From Chitinophagales bacterium (GTDB lineage Bacteria; Bacteroidota; Bacteroidia; Chitinophagales; UBA8649): 64,000 nucleotides of DNA. Position 1 is the first letter of the stretch. Every line of letters begins with the position of its first letter. The notes under the pieces were generated by a model. That model had not been told where the DNA came from, searched no databases, and saw only the letters and a list, made by a program, of their open reading frames with translations. This document shows positions 18,741 to 27,800 of this stretch, piece by piece. The translations under genes and the position numbers were made by a program. Where the stretch lies: positions 62,001 to 126,000 of the forward strand of contig JACJYS010000005.1 in the NCBI GenBank assembly GCA_020635995.1. The letters run 5' to 3'.

Positions 18741-19008
18741 AGAGATTGCTTCACTCCGTTCGCAAAGACGAACCGATATGAGTGCGTTTTTGCGAGTGAG
18801 GCACGAACAAAGCAAACTTAAGTACAACCGTCATGCCTCTACCTATCGGCAGACACGGTGCGAAGGCAGGCATCTCAATGTCAGATAGTGCAGTTTTATT
18901 GTAAGGGATTACCGCCTTCGTGGCAATGACGTTTTTGGGGAAGGTTTTTTCTATCTCGTACGTCTTTACGATGAGTGTAGTGAAACGGAACGAAGAAGTA
19001 ATCTTTTT
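18741..19008. repeat. Composite inverted-repeat element enclosing repeat copy 2
   Basis: Most of the 419-base gap 18622-19040 is repeat. A segment at 18741-18770 (gagattgcttcactccg ... gcaaagacg) has an inverted, imperfect counterpart at 18961-19008. Between them lie the A module (18829-18906; tctacctatcggcagacacg, gcaggcatctcaat) and B module (18907-18945; attaccgccttcgtggcaat) seen in copy 1. The inverted ends around non-coding sequence resemble a miniature element, but I see no target-site duplication. A short open frame at 18685-18888 lies wholly within the repeats and is not a credible gene. Confidence 0.6.
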
Positions 19009-19040
19009 AGACAGAATTTAATTTACACTCCCAATCGCTG

Positions 19041-21434
19041 TTAAAACTCCCCACCTCCATCATCGGTAAATGTAGGTTTTTTAGCTTTATAGTTGTTTAT
19101 TTTATATGATAATGACAATATAATACTTGGTGCTTTTGGTTTATTTACTCTGCTATAATCAAAGTTTGGCCCACTATTTATACTTTGCCTTTTTACTGTT
19201 CCAAAAATATTTCTGCCCTGCAAACCTATTTCTAATTGTTTGTTTAATAAACTTTGTCTAAATCCGGCATCAAAACTTAATATATATTTATCTTTTCCTT
19301 GTGCCGTAACTATAGGACTTGAATAAGAGGCATTAAACTGAAACTTTGTATTTTTCTTTATGGTAAAATAGTTATTCCATCTAAAATTATACGAAAAACT
19401 ACTTCTATCATAACTAATATTTTGGTAGCTTCCTTTTAAATTAAAGTAAAATAAATTTGCCATTAAATCGGTATTCCACCATTTAAGTAATAAATAGCTC
19501 AAGCTTGATTCTAAGCCTACAGAGTTTGAAACACCTACATTTTCCGGACGTTGTAGTGTTAATTGATAATCTACGGGCAGTCTGATAAAGGAAATTACAT
19601 TTTGCTCATTCCTAAAATACACTTCATTGCTCCAAGTTCCTTTTTTGCTAAATGTATATAACCAGCCCAGTTCTACACTATGAATATACTCCGGCAATAA
19701 ATCGGGATTTCCACCCCACAATGTATTGGCATCGGAATAAATAACATTAGGTTCTAAATACCACGGTCGTGGTCGGTTTATTCTTTTAGAATAGTTTAAA
19801 AACATCTGGTGTTTATCATTAAACTGATAAGAAAAATACGTTGATGGGAATAAATCTAAGCGTTTAACTTTATAGGTGGTATTTAAGTTTTTAGATTCTA
19901 TGGTTCTATTGGTATGCTCGCTACGCACACCTATTTGATAGCTCAACTTTTTCCATTTGCTTGAAAAAGTACCATAAAAAGCTCGTATATCTTTACTGTT
20001 TTTTAAATCGCTGTAAAACTGATTTTGCTCGGTAAATTCATTGGTATTTACGTCTAAAATATAAGCTATATTTTCGTCTTGCCCTTTTGAAAGTTCTTGC
20101 AAAAAGCCAAATTCAAACTTACTATTTTCACCTACGGGAGCAGTATAATCTATATTTATTCTCAGTCGGCTTGAAGGACCTTTTTCTTCACTTTTTGTGT
20201 TGAAAATCAATTCATCATTATCTTCTCTTTTATTGTCTATTTGTTCTAAAAAATTTCTAAAATTATAGTTGACACCCGCTTTTAATTCGTGTTTATTTTT
20301 AAAAGTATTGCCATAATTTAAAGCAAACTCGTGAAATGGACCTTTACGTAAACTTTCATTATAATTGGTGAAACTTTCCTCTTCTCCGGTAGTTCTATTT
20401 ATAAATTGATAGTCTAATTCATCATTTGACAACATTTTAAAAGCACCGTATCTGTAGCTTACACCTATAAAACTATTGTCCGTTATATCGTATTCTATAC
20501 CTGCATTTATATTATAGCGTGTAAAACTTCTTTTTTTACTTCCATTATTAATGGTGCTTACAGTAGTATCATTTAAAGTGGTGTTCATTACAGATTCATA
20601 AGTGCCGGGATGCCCCATGTGGTTATAATTTCCCGACAATAAAAAAGTAAATCTCTTTTTCTTATAAGAAAGCGTAGCATCTCCACCATAAGTATCCCAA
20701 ATTCCCCCTCGTACATTTATAATGCCACTAAAACCTTCTAATTTTTGTTTTTTAGTTATAATATTTATAATACCACCTGTTCCTTCTGCATCATATTTAG
20801 CCGATGGATTGGTTATTATTTCTATATTTTCAATAGTGCTGGCAGGTATTTGCTGTAAAGCATCATTGGCATCTAAAACAGAAGGGCGACCATTTATAAA
20901 AACTTTAAAATTGCTACTGCCTCTTAAAGAAACATTGCCATCTATATCTGTTTGAACCGAAGGAACTGTAGCTAAAACATCGGCAGCAGTACCGCTACTG
21001 GCAGCTATATTTTTATCTACATCCACTACTTTTTTGTCTAATTCATATTTAACTGATTGTTTAATGGCTGTTACCTCCACTTCGCCTATTACATCTGCAT
21101 CTGCTCCTAAGTAGGTTACGGGCAAAACTATTTTAGGATTGCTTGGACTTAACACCAAATTTCCTATTTTTTTAGATTTAAAACCTATGAAAGATACATC
21201 TACATAATAATTCCCGGGTTTTAGATTATCTAAAGTAAACTTTCCTTCTAAATTGGTAACTAACCCTGTTACAAGACTTGAATCGGAGGTATTATAAAGC
21301 GAAACTGTGGCATACTCCATCACTTGTTTTGTATCATTGTCTTTAACTATGCCAGATATGCTAAAATTACTTTGAGCTAAAGCTGATATTACAAACAAAT
21401 TACTTATTATAAAAAATGTAAAAATTCTTTTCAT
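19041..21434 (-). CDS. TonB-dependent receptor family outer-membrane barrel protein
   Basis: A 797-residue outer-membrane protein. Signal peptide about 1-20 (ending ISALAQ). A carboxypeptidase-regulatory-like domain covers about 24-100 (FSISGIVKDNDTKQVMEYATV), and a plug-like domain about 115-235 (DVLATVPSVQTDIDGNVSLRG, VFINGRPSVLDANDALQQIP, NPSAKYDAEGTGGIINI). The remainder is a barrel of the outer-membrane beta-barrel family 3 type, ending with a short glycine- and acid-rich tail (DDGGGEF). Many such proteins occur in Bacteroidota with no known ligand. It is a single gene with its own promoter. Confidence 0.88.
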   Translation of the reverse strand: MKRIFTFFIISNLFVISALAQSNFSISGIVKDNDTKQVMEYATVSLYNTSDSSLVTGLVTNLEGKFTLDNLKPGNYYVDVSFIGFKSKKIGNLVLSPSNPKIVLPVTYLGADADVIGEVEVTAIKQSVKYELDKKVVDVDKNIAASSGTAADVLATVPSVQTDIDGNVSLRGSSNFKVFINGRPSVLDANDALQQIPASTIENIEIITNPSAKYDAEGTGGIINIITKKQKLEGFSGIINVRGGIWDTYGGDATLSYKKKRFTFLLSGNYNHMGHPGTYESVMNTTLNDTTVSTINNGSKKRSFTRYNINAGIEYDITDNSFIGVSYRYGAFKMLSNDELDYQFINRTTGEEESFTNYNESLRKGPFHEFALNYGNTFKNKHELKAGVNYNFRNFLEQIDNKREDNDELIFNTKSEEKGPSSRLRINIDYTAPVGENSKFEFGFLQELSKGQDENIAYILDVNTNEFTEQNQFYSDLKNSKDIRAFYGTFSSKWKKLSYQIGVRSEHTNRTIESKNLNTTYKVKRLDLFPSTYFSYQFNDKHQMFLNYSKRINRPRPWYLEPNVIYSDANTLWGGNPDLLPEYIHSVELGWLYTFSKKGTWSNEVYFRNEQNVISFIRLPVDYQLTLQRPENVGVSNSVGLESSLSYLLLKWWNTDLMANLFYFNLKGSYQNISYDRSSFSYNFRWNNYFTIKKNTKFQFNASYSSPIVTAQGKDKYILSFDAGFRQSLLNKQLEIGLQGRNIFGTVKRQSINSGPNFDYSRVNKPKAPSIILSLSYKINNYKAKKPTFTDDGGGEF

Positions 21435-21452
21435 TCAATTCATTATTGTGGC

Positions 21453-21481
21453 TAAAGATAAAATTGAAAATTTATCCTCAA
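21453..21481 (-). promoter_or_regulatory. Promoter of the 797-residue receptor
   Basis: On the minus strand: -33 TTG at 21481-21479, an 18-base spacer, and a -7 box TATCTTTA (21460-21453), one base off TAnnTTTG. The box ends 18 bases before the ATG. Confidence 0.5.
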
Positions 21482-21503
21482 AATAAATTATGATTATCTT
21501 AAT

Positions 21504-22265
21504 TTATTTTAACTTATTAATGTCTAATTCTGTTTTTAAAGGTGGATATCCCAATGGAAGTTTTTGTAGGGTTTCTACTACTGTTTTGGCTATGGTATAA
21601 TCTTTATACCAGTTTTGGTCGGAGGGTACAATATACCATTTTGCATATTCTTGGGTATTTTCTATACATTCATTATAATATTGCATATATAAATCCCATT
21701 GAGCTCTGGTTTCCCAATCTCCATCGCTGTGTTTAAAAAACTTTTCGGGATTTTTCATTCTGTCCAGCAAATCTTCTTTTTGTTCTTCTTTGCTGGCATT
21801 TAAAAAGAATTTTAGGATAATGGTATTGTTATGTTGTACAATATTTTCAAAATCGTTAATTAATTTAAACCTCTTTTTAGCCGTTTCATCATCTGTTAGT
21901 CCCAATACTCTGGTAACTAAAACATCCTCATAATGAGAGCGGTTAAAAATAGTAATTTGCCCTTTGCTTGGTGTGTGCCGGTGTACACGCCATAAAAAAT
22001 CGTGAGCCAATTCTTCTCTTGTGGGCTGCTTAAAAGATGCTACGCTAATTCCAAAGGCAGGAATTTCAGAAAAAACTCTTCTTACTACGCCATCTTTTCC
22101 GCTGGCATCCATTCCCTGCAAAATAATAAGCAAGCTATATTTTTCTTGTGCTCGCATTTTGTGTTGCAACTCTGCCATTTCGGTTTTTAGCTCCTTTGTT
22201 TCTTTTTCTATATCTTTTTTGTCAATAGTTTTAGGTGCTTTAGTATCTAATTTTTGTATCTGCAT
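21504..22265 (-). CDS. ppk2: Polyphosphate kinase 2 family protein
   Basis: A 253-residue cytoplasmic enzyme that moves phosphate between polyphosphate and nucleotides. Walker A is GMDASGKDG (51-59) and Walker B is in FNRSHYEDV (107-115). A lid region with arginine/lysine follows (TAKKRFKLINDFE). The single-domain length suits class I or III enzymes, which phosphorylate ADP/GDP or AMP/ADP from polyphosphate; the class cannot be settled by eye. It has its own leaderless-type promoter. With the membrane pyrophosphatase at 44561, it points to use of inorganic phosphoanhydrides in energy balance. Confidence 0.92.
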   Translation of the reverse strand: MQIQKLDTKAPKTIDKKDIEKETKELKTEMAELQHKMRAQEKYSLLIILQGMDASGKDGVVRRVFSEIPAFGISVASFKQPTREELAHDFLWRVHRHTPSKGQITIFNRSHYEDVLVTRVLGLTDDETAKKRFKLINDFENIVQHNNTIILKFFLNASKEEQKEDLLDRMKNPEKFFKHSDGDWETRAQWDLYMQYYNECIENTQEYAKWYIVPSDQNWYKDYTIAKTVVETLQKLPLGYPPLKTELDINKLK

Positions 22266-22269
22266 ATAA

Positions 22270-22277
22270 CAAAAGTA
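22270..22277 (-). promoter_or_regulatory. -7 box of ppk2, leaderless type
   Basis: TACTTTTG on the minus strand (CAAAAGTA at 22270-22277), exactly four bases before the ATG at 22265. It matches TAnnTTTG. Confidence 0.6.
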
Positions 22278-22305
22278 AAAAATATTTTACATTAATTCTG
22301 AACGC

Positions 22306-23565
22306 TTATTTCGCCAGCCAAAGCTCTGGATTAGTTTTTTCAGTACCTTTCCATATTTCAAGGTGTACTTTGCTTTCGCCATTATCGGTATATACTTTTC
22401 CTATTTCTTGCTTGGTTACTATATTGTCGCCAGCTTTTACACTTACCGTTTTTAGGTTTGAATATACCGTAAAATACTCTCCATGCTTTACTATTACTGA
22501 ATTTTGCGTAGCCGGCAAATAAAAAGAGTTAATAACTGTACCGTTAAATAAAGCTCTAACTGTAGCATCTTTTTCGGTTTTTATATCTACGCCATTATTG
22601 TTGGTATAAACTTCATGAAGCGTAGGATGCTCGTGTTTTCCAAATTTACTAACTATAAATCCTTTGCCTACAGGCCAAGGTAATTTCCCTCTATTGTTTA
22701 CAAAATCTGTAGAAATTAATTTTTCTTCGGGAGTTAAAGCTAAACCTGTAGTGCTTACCGTTTTTCCTTTTGCTTTAGCTTCTTTGGCAGCTTTTTCTTT
22801 AGCTAAGCGTATTTCTTCGGCTATTATTTTTTGTATTTGGCTGTTTAAATCTTGAGCCGCTTTATTTTTATCTTTAGCTTGCTGTTGTAGTTTCCCCTCA
22901 TCTTTTTTAAGCTGGCTAATTAGCGAGTTTTTTTCATCTTGCTCACTTACTAATTGCTTTTTTTGTGTTTCTTCTTCGCCTAAAAGAGCTTGTTTGTTGG
23001 CTTTATCTTCTTTTAAAGTTTCTATTTTATGGTTTAAATCGGCAATGGTACTTTCTATTAATTTAGATTGATTGCTTCTTGTTCTGGCATAACTTTGCAA
23101 GTAAGTAAGTCTTTGAATAGCTTGGTTAAAACTTTCAGCATTTAGTATAAATGACAAATAACTATTGCCTTTATACTTATTATTATAAGCATTTTGAACC
23201 ATTACGGCATAGTCTTTTTTTAGCTGCTCTATATCTTTTTTTAATGAGGATATTACGGTTTCTTTATCGGCAATTTTTTCGTTCAGTAGGTTTATTTGTT
23301 CATTAATGTTGCTTATTAAATTTTGTCGCGAATTTATTTTGGTTTTTATGCTGTTTAGTTGCCCTAAATAATTACTTCTTTCTTGTTTGTTTTCTTTAAT
23401 TAATGATTCAATTTCTTTTAATTCTTTCTGTATTTTGTTGTATTGATTTTGCAGTTTTTCTTTTTTGTTTTGGGCATTTGCATTTAATGAAAAACTAAAA
23501 AGTAAAACAATAATAAATATTATTTTAGCAACTATATTTTTATATGAAAGGATAATTTTATTCAT
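22306..23565 (-). CDS. EnvC-like murein hydrolase activator with degenerate LytM domain
   Basis: A 419-residue exported protein: signal peptide (about 1-31, ending NANA), a long coiled coil (about 32-250), and a C-terminal LytM/M23 domain. The catalytic motif is broken. The HxxxD histidine is replaced by N323 (NNGVD327), and the first histidine of HxH is K399 (SKVH401LEIW). This is the pattern of EnvC, which has no hydrolase activity but activates amidases at the division site. It lies at the end of an envelope operon, its ATG overlapping the preceding DUF4292 gene stop by one base. An activator role is inferred from the missing zinc ligands. Confidence 0.87.
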   Translation of the reverse strand: MNKIILSYKNIVAKIIFIIVLLFSFSLNANAQNKKEKLQNQYNKIQKELKEIESLIKENKQERSNYLGQLNSIKTKINSRQNLISNINEQINLLNEKIADKETVISSLKKDIEQLKKDYAVMVQNAYNNKYKGNSYLSFILNAESFNQAIQRLTYLQSYARTRSNQSKLIESTIADLNHKIETLKEDKANKQALLGEEETQKKQLVSEQDEKNSLISQLKKDEGKLQQQAKDKNKAAQDLNSQIQKIIAEEIRLAKEKAAKEAKAKGKTVSTTGLALTPEEKLISTDFVNNRGKLPWPVGKGFIVSKFGKHEHPTLHEVYTNNNGVDIKTEKDATVRALFNGTVINSFYLPATQNSVIVKHGEYFTVYSNLKTVSVKAGDNIVTKQEIGKVYTDNGESKVHLEIWKGTEKTNPELWLAK

Positions 23566-24320
23566 TATTTTTTTAGTCTTTCAGGAACAGAAAAAGGAAA
23601 ATCTAAGTTACTCTCTTTTTTTACTTTAGAAAAATTGAGAGCTAAACGCATATTGTTATTTCCATCGGAAAAAACCATATCTCTTAAAAATGCAAAAAGC
23701 TGATTTTCAATTATTTTATAGTCGTTATAAGTTAAATTTACTCTTCTATTATTATTGGTTTGGGTAAATAAAGCTCTGCTGTATTTGTAATCAAAATCAA
23801 TAAAATAAGTAGCGTCTATATCTTGGTTTTTTTCTTTTATTACGTAGTTGTTTTTGTCTAATTCTACTTTATCTTTTCCACTGCCTGAAATATTAAAAGT
23901 ATTGCCTACTAATAAATTTTCTAAAAAAGGTAAATCCACACTAAAAGGTATATATCTATTAATATACTCAAAAGTTTGATCTTCGTAAGAATTAGAAAGT
24001 TTATTTATAATTTGAACTCTATTGGGTTCTATAAGCACTCTGGCACCTTCTATACCAAATGGACCAGTAAGCGATAGCCAAATAGTTTTGTTGTGTTCTA
24101 TTCTTATGTTTGCCGTAAAATTTTGATTAAAACTGCCGTCATCAAAATTAACACGAGCTTTTGCCGACAAATATTGGTATTTAAAATCAGCTTCGTTCAT
24201 ATTTTTTAATAAAACTTTGCTACTCGGAATTTTACTTTTTGAATCGCTTAAAGTTTTACTGTTTTTGCAAGCAGCTAACAGTAAAATAGAAAAAAATAGA
24301 GGAATAAGAAACTTATTCAT
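23565..24320 (-). CDS. DUF4292 lipoprotein (LolB-like fold)
   Basis: A lipoprotein of about 251 residues. I place the start at the ATG ending at 24320, which overlaps the preceding TPR gene stop by eight bases. This gives a clean lipoprotein signal, MNKFLIPLFFSILLLAAC, with lipobox LLAAC. The longer frame starting five codons upstream adds an unlikely MRANC. The mature part resembles DUF4292 proteins, which have a LolA/LolB-like beta fold (IWLSLTGPFGIEGARVLIEP). The position between a TPR protein and an EnvC-like gene is a recurrent arrangement in the phylum. A role in outer-membrane lipoprotein or lipid handling is possible but unproven. Confidence 0.83.
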   Translation of the reverse strand: MNKFLIPLFFSILLLAACKNSKTLSDSKSKIPSSKVLLKNMNEADFKYQYLSAKARVNFDDGSFNQNFTANIRIEHNKTIWLSLTGPFGIEGARVLIEPNRVQIINKLSNSYEDQTFEYINRYIPFSVDLPFLENLLVGNTFNISGSGKDKVELDKNNYVIKEKNQDIDATYFIDFDYKYSRALFTQTNNNRRVNLTYNDYKIIENQLFAFLRDMVFSDGNNNMRLALNFSKVKKESNLDFPFSVPERLKK

Positions 24321-26061
24321 ACAATTTGCCCTCATCTATTTTTTGCTGTAAAAATTCAGAGCCTTCGCCATATTCTTTAGCTTCTTTCCATTTAGTTAGT
24401 GCTTCGCTTTTTTTGCCTAATTTATATAGTATATCGCCTAAGTGTTCTAAAAGTGTATCGCTTGGTTTTTCTCCTGCCGAAATTGCTTTTTCTTGATATT
24501 CAAGAGCTTTTTTATAGTCGCCTTTTTTGTACAAAATCCAAGCATAAGTATCTAAAAAAGAACTGTTGTTAGGTTCTAATTCATTAGATAATAAGCTCAT
24601 TTCTGCCGCTTTTTCAAGTTTATCGCCACGCAAGGATAAATAATAACTGTAATTATTTAATGAATAAGCATCTTTTGGGTTGATTTCTAATGCGTTATCA
24701 AAACTTTCATCACTTTTTTCATATTCTTTAGTGTCATTATAAGCATTGCCTAAATTAGCATAAAACTGACCTTTTAGCAGCTTGTTGTCTCCTGTCATTT
24801 TTACACCTCTGTTATATGCTTTTATAGCTTCTTCATTGTCTTTTAATTGCTGATTTGCCATGCCGTTAAAAAAGTAAACCAATGCCTGATTAGGAAAATA
24901 GATTTTAGCTTCTTCCGTTTTATTTTTTAGCTCTTCATAGTTTTTTAAATCGCTATTAATAAAAAATATTTGCTGCCATACAGAAAATACATCTTTTTGT
25001 TTTTCTATAGATTTATTATAGTACTCCAGTGCTTTTTCCGGTTCATCATTTATATTTCTTAAATCACCAGCTATAGAATAGCCCTTGGCTTCTTGTGGAT
25101 GAGCTTTAATTAATAAATCGGACAGGGTGTAGGCATCTTGTATGTCGTCTTTTCTTTTATCAAAAAACTGAATATAATTATAAAGCACGCCAATCTTAGC
25201 ATCTATAGGAATATCGGGGTTAGAAAAAGCTCTTTCTTGGTAGTATAAAGTTTTTTCTTTGTCGCCTTTAGTGCTGTAATAATCGGCTAAAGAAGTTAAG
25301 GCAACAATATTGTTTGGGTCTTGTTTTAAAATTTCCTCATAAGTTTCTACGCCTTTTTCTTCTTGACCAATTTCTATATAATATTCGGCAATTTTGTTTT
25401 TCATTTCCAAATCATTAGGGTCTAAAGAGTAAACTTTTTTAAGCTCGTTTAAAGCTTTTTCTTTTTCGCCTAATTCATTATATAGTTTCTGTTTTTGCAA
25501 AGAAATATCAGGTTGAATACCTACTTCTTTTTCTAATTCGTCATAAACGCCAAGTGCTTTTTTGTATTCTTTACCTAAAATATAGTAATAAGCCTCTCTA
25601 TATGAAAAATCATAAAACTCAGGATTTTTTGCTCTTAATTCATGATAAATTTTGGCGGCTTCTGTAAAACTACTTTGCGTAGCTAAAACATTAGCATAAA
25701 ACTGTGCATACCATATATTATCGGGCGAAATGGCTAATGCTTTCTGAATACTCGCCTTAGATAAGTCATATTTTGAGCCCAATTGTTCTATTTGAGCCAT
25801 TTCATAATAAGCGGCATCAAGTTTAGGATTTTGTTTTACAGCTTTAGCAAAATTTTCGTAGGCTAAATCTATATTTCCTACTATTTTTTCCCTTTGTCCA
25901 TCAAAAAAAAGACGTTCAGCACTTAGTTCATTTCCTGCATCATTAAAAACATAAGTTACTTCTTTATCTTGTTTTTTATTTTTCTTTTTTTTCTGTGCAG
26001 ATAGCGGTAGTATGCCTAAGCACAAAATGCATAAAAGAACTAATTTTAAGTTACGCTTCAT
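24313..26061 (-). CDS. Exported tetratricopeptide-repeat protein
   Basis: A protein of 582 residues with an N-terminal signal (about 1-22) followed by a very lysine-rich stretch (KKKKNKKQDKE), then about 14 TPR-type helix pairs across residues 50-570. Typical marks are AYYEMAQIEQLG, SLNNYSYYLSLRG and SFLDTYAWILYKKGDYKKALEYQEKA. TPR proteins act as protein-binding scaffolds. It overlaps the nucleotidyltransferase gene by 11 bases and the lipoprotein gene by eight, so translation is likely coupled. Partner unknown; an envelope-assembly role fits its neighbours. Confidence 0.85.
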   Translation of the reverse strand: MKRNLKLVLLCILCLGILPLSAQKKKKNKKQDKEVTYVFNDAGNELSAERLFFDGQREKIVGNIDLAYENFAKAVKQNPKLDAAYYEMAQIEQLGSKYDLSKASIQKALAISPDNIWYAQFYANVLATQSSFTEAAKIYHELRAKNPEFYDFSYREAYYYILGKEYKKALGVYDELEKEVGIQPDISLQKQKLYNELGEKEKALNELKKVYSLDPNDLEMKNKIAEYYIEIGQEEKGVETYEEILKQDPNNIVALTSLADYYSTKGDKEKTLYYQERAFSNPDIPIDAKIGVLYNYIQFFDKRKDDIQDAYTLSDLLIKAHPQEAKGYSIAGDLRNINDEPEKALEYYNKSIEKQKDVFSVWQQIFFINSDLKNYEELKNKTEEAKIYFPNQALVYFFNGMANQQLKDNEEAIKAYNRGVKMTGDNKLLKGQFYANLGNAYNDTKEYEKSDESFDNALEINPKDAYSLNNYSYYLSLRGDKLEKAAEMSLLSNELEPNNSSFLDTYAWILYKKGDYKKALEYQEKAISAGEKPSDTLLEHLGDILYKLGKKSEALTKWKEAKEYGEGSEFLQQKIDEGKLYE

Positions 26062-27064
26062 AGTTTATATTTGTATAATCTCCAAGGCTATGATTTTCGG
26101 CTTTTCCGTTTAGCACAACTTTATTGCCTATCATAGCTCGGTCTAATATAACGTTTTTAATAGTGCTGTGTGTTTGTATTATAGAATTTTTAACAATACT
26201 ATTTTCTACTTTGGTGTTTTTGCCTAAAGAAACATGTGGTCCAACAATGCTGTTTTTTATAGTTACGTTTTCGCCTATAAAGCAAGGTTCTATCACTATA
26301 CTATTCTCAAAATTAGTAGAAAACTGCAATTTTTCTTTGCCTTTTGCATTTTCCAGCACTCTTTCATTAGAGTAAACACAGGCATCTTTATTGCCACAGT
26401 CTAACCATTCTGTAACCGTGCCCGGCACAAACTTAGCTCCTTTCTTCTTTAAGTTTTCAAGAGCATTAGTTATCTGAAATTCTCCTTTTTCACGCAAATC
26501 ATTATTTAGCAAATATTCTATTTCTGTTTTTAAAGCTTTACCGTCTTTAAAATAGTAAATTCCTATTATAGCTAAATCGGAAACAAAGGTTTCGGGTTTT
26601 TCTACAAAATCGGTAATAGTGCCTTCTTTGTCTAATTTTACAACACCAAAAGCTTTAGGGTCTTCTACTTTGCTTACCCAAATAACGCCATCTTTAGAGG
26701 TATCAATTTTAAAATCTGTTCTAAATAAAGTATCGGCAAAAGCTACAATAATGTTTCCATTAAGGCTTTCTTTAGCACAATATATGGCGTGGGCTGTACC
26801 TTCCGGGCTGTCTTGATAAGAAATAATACCTTTTGTTCCCAAATTTTTAGCTACGCTAAGCAGTTTTTCTTCCGTTTCTCTGCCAAATTCTTCACGTATT
26901 ACAAAGTTTATTTCTTCTATATCTTCATCTATAGTTTGTACTAAACCTTCTACTAAACGCTGTACAATAGGCTTGCCGGCAATAGGCACCATAGGTTTTG
27001 GAATAGTTAGGGTGTGCGGACGTAATCTTGAGCCCCAGCCCGCCATAGGTATAATAATTTTCAT
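26051..27064 (-). CDS. Sugar-phosphate nucleotidyltransferase with left-handed beta-helix tail
   Basis: A 337-residue enzyme that activates a sugar-1-phosphate with an NTP. The nucleotide-binding signature is AGWGSRLRPHTLTIPKP (about 8-24), with GTAHAIYCAKE and DTLFRTDF further on. A C-terminal hexapeptide-repeat helix (NVTIKNSIVGPHVSLGKNTKVE) resembles that of glucose-1-phosphate thymidylyl/uridylyltransferases and GlmU-like proteins. The exact sugar cannot be told. First gene of a four-gene envelope operon (26051 down to 22306); a -7 box sits 22 bases upstream. Confidence 0.9.
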   Translation of the reverse strand: MKIIIPMAGWGSRLRPHTLTIPKPMVPIAGKPIVQRLVEGLVQTIDEDIEEINFVIREEFGRETEEKLLSVAKNLGTKGIISYQDSPEGTAHAIYCAKESLNGNIIVAFADTLFRTDFKIDTSKDGVIWVSKVEDPKAFGVVKLDKEGTITDFVEKPETFVSDLAIIGIYYFKDGKALKTEIEYLLNNDLREKGEFQITNALENLKKKGAKFVPGTVTEWLDCGNKDACVYSNERVLENAKGKEKLQFSTNFENSIVIEPCFIGENVTIKNSIVGPHVSLGKNTKVENSIVKNSIIQTHSTIKNVILDRAMIGNKVVLNGKAENHSLGDYTNINYEA

Positions 27065-27086
27065 TAGTTAATTTTTGTAATTGGGG

Positions 27087-27094
27087 CAAAGATA
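27087..27094 (-). promoter_or_regulatory. -7 box of the nucleotidyltransferase operon
   Basis: TATCTTTG on the minus strand (CAAAGATA at 27087-27094), a full TAnnTTTG match, 22 bases before the ATG at 27064. No clear -33 element. Confidence 0.5.
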
Positions 27095-27108
27095 GGTATT
27101 ATACCATT

Positions 27109-27128
27109 AAAATAGTTCAGACTATTTT
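27109..27128. repeat. Short hairpin aaaatag-N6-ctatttt
   Basis: Arms aaaatag (27109-27115) and ctatttt (27122-27128), loop ttcaga. It matches the hairpins after ruvC and accC. It lies between the strong terminator at 27152 and the -7 box at 27087, so it may be a second transcription stop for the gene to its right. Confidence 0.45.
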
Positions 27129-27151
27129 GGATTTTACAGCCCACAAAAAAA

Positions 27152-27170
27152 AGCTCCTAAGAGAGGAGCT
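27152..27170 (-). terminator. Strong intrinsic terminator
   Basis: Stem agctcct (27152-27158) and aggagct (27164-27170), flanked by eight A on the left and nine T on the right, so it works in either direction. It ends the message of the gene at 27201-27608, 30 bases past its stop. Confidence 0.85.
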
Positions 27171-27200
27171 TTTTTTTTATTTTCAAAAGTGTGTGTGTTG

Positions 27201-27608
27201 TTATTCCATTATAACGTACGAGAAGCTTTCATTATTTAGCATTTCAATATTGCTAAGTTCAGTTACAACTCCCGGCTCGTATGCTATACCATTAAATTTA
27301 ATAATTTGAGCTTCGTTATTTTTCCAATATCCTTGGCTATAAGAGTACAAATTAGTTTCAGCATCTTTTACCCATTGACCATCTACCCAACTACTATTAT
27401 CTAATTTTTCTACGTAAGCACCGTTTACCCAATAGTATTTACCTGCTTTTAGTTCGTAATGACCTTTTACATATATGTGGTCAGCACTTGGTGCTTCAGG
27501 TATTATTTCATTGCTTACTTTGTCTTCTAAAGGAGTAGGTAGTCCTTGTGCTTTAGCAACTGTGAAAGAAAAGAAGAAAACTGCGATTAAGATTGTTAAA
27601 TTTTTCAT
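27201..27608 (-). CDS. Secreted protein with WxxGxW-like repeats
   Basis: A 135-residue exported protein with a clear signal peptide (MKNLTILIAVFFFSFTVAKA). The middle carries repeated short turns: YVKGHYELKAGKYYWVNGAY, then SSWVDGQWVKD and YSQGYWK. They resemble the WxxGxW/YxWGxW repeats of small bacterial surface or periplasmic proteins. The C-terminus is unlike anything I recognise. It is a single gene with a strong terminator. Function unknown; the aromatic repeats suggest binding of a carbohydrate or cell-wall surface. Confidence 0.72.
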   Translation of the reverse strand: MKNLTILIAVFFFSFTVAKAQGLPTPLEDKVSNEIIPEAPSADHIYVKGHYELKAGKYYWVNGAYVEKLDNSSWVDGQWVKDAETNLYSYSQGYWKNNEAQIIKFNGIAYEPGVVTELSNIEMLNNESFSYVIME

Positions 27609-27800
27609 GTTTGTGCGTTTTTGATTTAGTAAGGTTTACGGCAATGTTTTTTATATTGTTTCAAATAGTTTCTTTTTTTTTCAAAAAAAATATTTTTTAT
27701 TGAGAAACCTATGTATATATCTTTTGAAACGCTATTATCAATTTAAAACAGTATAAACTACAGGGAGCGTATAGTGTAATAATACGTTTATATCAAAAAC

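Noticed and set aside
18685..18888. Open frame of 67 codons in the repeat island
   Set aside because: It lies wholly inside dispersed repeats that are non-coding at the other copies.
7289..21434. SusC/SusD polysaccharide-utilisation locus
   Set aside because: Two TonB-type receptors are present but there is no SusD homologue, glycoside hydrolase or sensor beside them.
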